Source: a virus
Length of the DNA stretch: 40,711 nt
Reading direction: 5' to 3' (one strand)
IMG/VR virus record: IMGVR_UViG_3300044630_002419
Location: 1-40,711 of that record
The position numbers and the translations under genes were made by a program. The notes beneath the pieces are model-generated. The model ran no database searches. It saw nothing but the letters and a program-made list of their open reading frames with translations, and had not been told where the DNA came from. Shown here piece after piece: positions 38,612 to 40,711 of this stretch; within the stretch, counting starts at the first letter, position 1; every line of letters begins with the position of its first letter.

Positions 38612-39331
38612 ATGGACGTCCCTCCCTACCGCGACGAGGAACTAGCGTCCGCTCGGCTGCGCTTTGGCCGCATGATCCGGGCTTGGATGCGCTCAGGCGG
38701 CTGGACGACCAAAACGCCGATGCAGTGGGCCCAAGCGGCAGGGGTGCCCCAGATTTCCAACAACACCATGTCGTTCATCTGGAACGGCACCCAGCCCAAG
38801 ACCAGCCCAGGGTTTTTTGCCAACCTCGGGTATCTGAACTGGCGCCTCAGCCAGAAGGACTACGGCGCCATCACCAGCCGAGACCTGCGGGAGCGCATCA
38901 CGGCCTTAGAGCCGCTGCAGGATGCCAAGACCGGCATCTGGCAGGCCGCTGACTTCTTTGCCTGCTACATCGGCCAGAAAGACCCTCCACCTGAGTTCGA
39001 CTCAGGGCCGCCGGGAAAGACCAAGCTGCTGAGCCCTGAGGTTGCACAGCGGATCAGCAGCGAAAAACGCAACGCCTTTGAGCAGCACGCCAAAGCCAGA
39101 GGCCTGAGCAAGGCCGAGGCTTGGACCGAGCTGAAAGATCACTGCACCCATCTCACCGCCGAGCAGCTGGACGTGCTGCAACAGGTGCTGGCCGGGTGGC
39201 ACAACTGGACCCCTGAAGAGCTGGAAAGCCTGAAGATGGACGACGGCCACAACGCCGCCATGCTCGGCCTGCAGGCCTGGTGCGGCCAAGAGCTGTGTGC
39301 TGAGTTTCGGGAGCTGATCAGCAGCACTTGA
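38612..39331 (+). CDS. Candidate phage repressor with N-terminal DNA-binding motif
   Basis: ATG 38612 gives 239 residues; a GTG at 38570 would add 14. The N-terminal part (RLRFGRMIRAWMRSGGWTTK, MQWAQAAGVPQISNNTMSFI, WNGTQPKTSPGFFANLGYL) reads like an HTH with a WNGxxxP turn as in XRE-type regulators, though divergent. The C-terminal half is helical, without a visible LexA-type Ser/Lys protease dyad. Position between integrase and the early operon, and operators at the adjacent early promoter, make it the likely lysogeny repressor. This is inferred, not shown. Confidence 0.55.
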   Translation: MDVPPYRDEELASARLRFGRMIRAWMRSGGWTTKTPMQWAQAAGVPQISNNTMSFIWNGTQPKTSPGFFANLGYLNWRLSQKDYGAITSRDLRERITALEPLQDAKTGIWQAADFFACYIGQKDPPPEFDSGPPGKTKLLSPEVAQRISSEKRNAFEQHAKARGLSKAEAWTELKDHCTHLTAEQLDVLQQVLAGWHNWTPEELESLKMDDGHNAAMLGLQAWCGQELCAEFRELISST

Positions 39332-39357
39332 CACCTCTCGGTACGTACACGTATCCT
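39328..39357 (+). promoter_or_regulatory. Early rightward promoter with operator over the -10
   Basis: TTGACA (39328-39333) and TATCCT (39352-39357) are spaced by 18 bases. The operator GGTACGTACACGTATC (39340-39355), identical to the copy at 32767-32782, covers the spacer and -10. It would drive the ERF-to-sigma operon. The TTGACA overlaps the stop codon of the repressor gene. Confidence 0.75.
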
Positions 39358-39383
39358 GCTCGAGTCCATCGGGGCGGTGCCCC

Positions 39384-40061
39384 ATGCAAAATCTCGCCTC
39401 CGCCTTGGCCGGCTTTCATGCCGACGTAGGCCGTCTCCTCAAGCAAAGCACTGCCCAATACGGAAAGTACGCCGACCTGGCCACGGTGCTGGCCACCGTC
39501 AGCGAGCCCCTGGGTAAGCACGGTCTGGTGGTCACGCAGACGTTCAGCCCGTTTGAGAACGGCACCACCCTGCTGCGCACCACGTTGCTGCACACCAGTG
39601 GCGAACAGGTCTGCTCGGATCTGCCCATGCCCGCCGTTGAGGGGGCCAGGAACGTCCTGCACGCCTTTGGCGCTGCCACCACCTACCTGCGCCGGTACGC
39701 GTTGCTGGCCATCTTGAACCTGGCTGCCGAAGACGACGACGGCGACAGCTTCGGCGCCGATCAGCGCCAGACCCAGCGCTCTGCACCTAGAACGGGTACC
39801 GATACGAAGCCAAGCCCAGCCAAGCGTGAACCGCTGCCTGTTTCCCCTGCCGACCAACTCCTGGCGCCAGCGGAGAAAAAGCGGCTGATGGACAGCGTGA
39901 AAGCCCTCGGCACCGAGCGGATCAAGGCCCTGCAGCCCGCGTTCCGTACTCACTTCAAGCTGGCCCCGGATGTAGCCATCAGCGACTACTTCAACACCCG
40001 TTCCCATGCTGACTTCATCAACGAGTGGATCGCCGGAGCCGTCTCCGCTGTCCCTGCATGA
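39384..40061 (+). CDS. erf: ERF-family single-strand annealing protein
   Basis: A 225-residue protein. The N-terminal 120 residues carry the ERF signature: LLKQSTAQYGKYADLATVLA, TVSEPLGKHGLVVTQTF, then VLHAFGAATTYLRRYALLAI and LNLAAEDDDGD. A Pro/Lys linker and a helical C-terminal part follow (ADQLLAPAEKKRLMDSVKAL). ERF proteins anneal complementary single strands during phage recombination and circularise terminally redundant DNA. It is the first gene of the repressor-controlled rightward operon, 30 bases downstream of the promoter. Confidence 0.88.
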   Translation: MQNLASALAGFHADVGRLLKQSTAQYGKYADLATVLATVSEPLGKHGLVVTQTFSPFENGTTLLRTTLLHTSGEQVCSDLPMPAVEGARNVLHAFGAATTYLRRYALLAILNLAAEDDDGDSFGADQRQTQRSAPRTGTDTKPSPAKREPLPVSPADQLLAPAEKKRLMDSVKALGTERIKALQPAFRTHFKLAPDVAISDYFNTRSHADFINEWIAGAVSAVPA

Positions 40062-40230
40062 CCACATCACACTCGCCCGTGAGCACGTCAGCAGGGCCAT
40101 CCGCTGCGTTGACATCGACCAAGCCTTCCGTGCGGCGACGTTCGAGAGTCGCATCACGCAATACGGGAACACAGCCTGCCGACTTGATCGACTTCGGCGG
40201 ATCCTTGACGATCTCCAGAAGGTCTCTTGA
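40006..40230 (+). CDS. Small hypothetical early protein, 74 aa
   Basis: The frame overlaps the end of erf by 56 bases. The part from about residue 16 (SLHDHITLAREHVSRAIRCV, then QAFRAATFESRITQYG) looks like genuine helical protein, whereas the first 15 residues are Ser/Pro-rich and may not be translated. The start is therefore uncertain. No family was recognised. Confidence 0.45.
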   Translation: MLTSSTSGSPEPSPLSLHDHITLAREHVSRAIRCVDIDQAFRAATFESRITQYGNTACRLDRLRRILDDLQKVS

Positions 40231-40483
40231 TCGGATTGAACGCCATCGCTGGCTGATTCAACAGGTAGACACAGGCCTGTTCTTTGGAGCCGTCCGTGAT
40301 CTGGCCGTGGTGTGGGTGCAGCATCCTCTAGAGGCCCTGCAACATGCGCAGATGGAGGTGGCCTGCATCAACCTCTATCGACTCCGCGAGCACTACAAGG
40401 TGCCCGAACTCATCAGACTTGAGCCTGTGATGTTTTACAGCTATCAGTCTGCGCCCATGCAATGGTTCACCGACTATGACTGA
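40205..40483 (+). CDS. Small hypothetical early protein, about 92 aa
   Basis: The C-terminal 85 residues (LDRIERHRWLIQQVDTGLFF, LQHAQMEVACINLYRLREHY, EPVMFYSYQSAPMQWFTDYD) look coding, while the longer frame back to the ATG at 40058 is Ser/Thr/Arg-rich and reads as a shadow of the previous gene. A TTG at 40205 is the best visible start; an ATT at 40235 with AGAAGG ahead is an alternative. No family was recognised. Confidence 0.5.
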   Translation: MTISRRSLDRIERHRWLIQQVDTGLFFGAVRDLAVVWVQHPLEALQHAQMEVACINLYRLREHYKVPELIRLEPVMFYSYQSAPMQWFTDYD

Positions 40484-40664
40484 GAAACCACGGCGTCACC
40501 CTCGCGGTACGGAGCCAGCGGAAGCCTTCACCACACGTCTCAACGTGGAGGAAGAGGTGCCGCTGCTAAAAGCTCACGCCAAGCTCTTCAACATCACCAC
40601 CAGTGCCGCCCTGCGTGACTTAGCCAGACGCGGCATGAAACTCCCTTCTCACTTTGAAAGCTGA
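40476..40664 (+). CDS. Small RHH-like early protein, 62 aa
   Basis: ATG 40476 overlaps the previous stop by eight bases. The basic N-terminus (MTEKPRRHPRGTEPAE) is followed by AFTTRLNVEEEVPLLKAHAK and TSAALRDLARRGMKLP, a strand-helix-helix pattern like RHH or MobC-type DNA-binding proteins. It could regulate the early operon or act as a recombination directionality factor; neither is shown. Confidence 0.55.
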   Translation: MTEKPRRHPRGTEPAEAFTTRLNVEEEVPLLKAHAKLFNITTSAALRDLARRGMKLPSHFES

Positions 40665-40667
40665 CTA

Positions 40668-40711
40668 ATGGCCTTTTCTGATTTCCAGCCGGCGCTGCCC
40701 AAGCCCGTCAA
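40668..40711 (+). CDS. SSB-like tip protein, 5' part (continues at base 1 if circular)
   Basis: ATG 40668 starts MAFSDFQPALPKPV and runs off the window end. The last two bases plus base 1 make an Asn codon, after which the frame of bases 2-286 follows without interruption. The start lies three bases after the stop of the RHH-like gene, consistent with an operon. Confidence 0.65.
   Translation, partial: MAFSDFQPALPKPV

Noticed and set aside
39318-40172. 284-residue minus-strand frame opposite erf
   Set aside because: It is a Gly/Val/Gln-rich shadow of the ERF gene and runs through the early promoter and operator.
1-40711. tRNA or rRNA genes
   Set aside because: No cloverleaf-like segments with TTCRANYC and CCA-type ends were seen while reading; a tRNAscan-SE run would be needed to exclude a divergent one.

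Overview
This 40.7 kb window looks like the complete genome of a temperate, tailed (siphovirus-like) phage, most likely of a picocyanobacterium (Synechococcus/Cyanobium type), and it appears to be circular. The last 44 bases open a reading frame (ATG at 40668) that continues in frame into the truncated frame at bases 2-286, giving one 109-residue protein that ends in an SSB-like tip. The cyanobacterial host is an inference. It rests on tail and head proteins of types I associate with cyanophages (MAHFAELD..., the 45-residue basic peptide at 22004-22141), a group-2-like sigma factor and a possible NblA-like peptide. No host genes, tRNA, rRNA or CRISPR array were seen.

Read as a circle, the map is simple. 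Transcription diverges near 36.9 kb. Rightward (+) lie a large serine recombinase (37124-38500), a candidate repressor (38612-39331), then an early operon: ERF annealing protein, small proteins, an SSB-like protein, dCTP deaminase, a zinc-ribbon protein and a full-length sigma-70 factor (1453-2388). Leftward (-) lie a ribbon-helix-helix protein, a replication-like protein with its own RHH domain, conserved early proteins, a PD-(D/E)XK nuclease, RusA, then the terminase, portal, scaffold, capsid, connector, tail tube, tape measure, tail tip and fibre genes, ending in a holin/endolysin cassette. The two transcription units meet at 2740-2743, where their stop codons interlock.

Control signals are unusually readable. 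A 16-bp palindrome, GGTACGTNNACGTAYC, sits in the spacer of, or on the -10 of, three sigma-70-type promoters (32760-32788, 35315-35344, 39328-39357), so it is probably the operator of the phage repressor. A second element, GGMAANYTAG, lies about 16-28 bases before almost every late gene that is not translationally coupled to the gene ahead. It may be a late promoter or leader element. A second, smaller sigma-like protein (19822-20400) is encoded inside the structural operon, which makes a sigma cascade plausible: early group-2-like sigma, then a late gp55-like factor reading the GGMAANYTAG sites. This is the best candidate for an undescribed regulatory system here.

Other features of note are a 580-bp tract with 5-bp periodicity and a roughly 54-bp higher-order repeat (33440-34020), a lambda-type GGGAAAG frameshift site joining two late genes, three paralogous very basic MARRY... 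proteins and two paralogous small proteins spread through the packaging/head module, a two-domain endolysin (GH24 lysozyme plus C39-like peptidase), and a pair of tail genes inverted relative to the rest and closed by a terminator.
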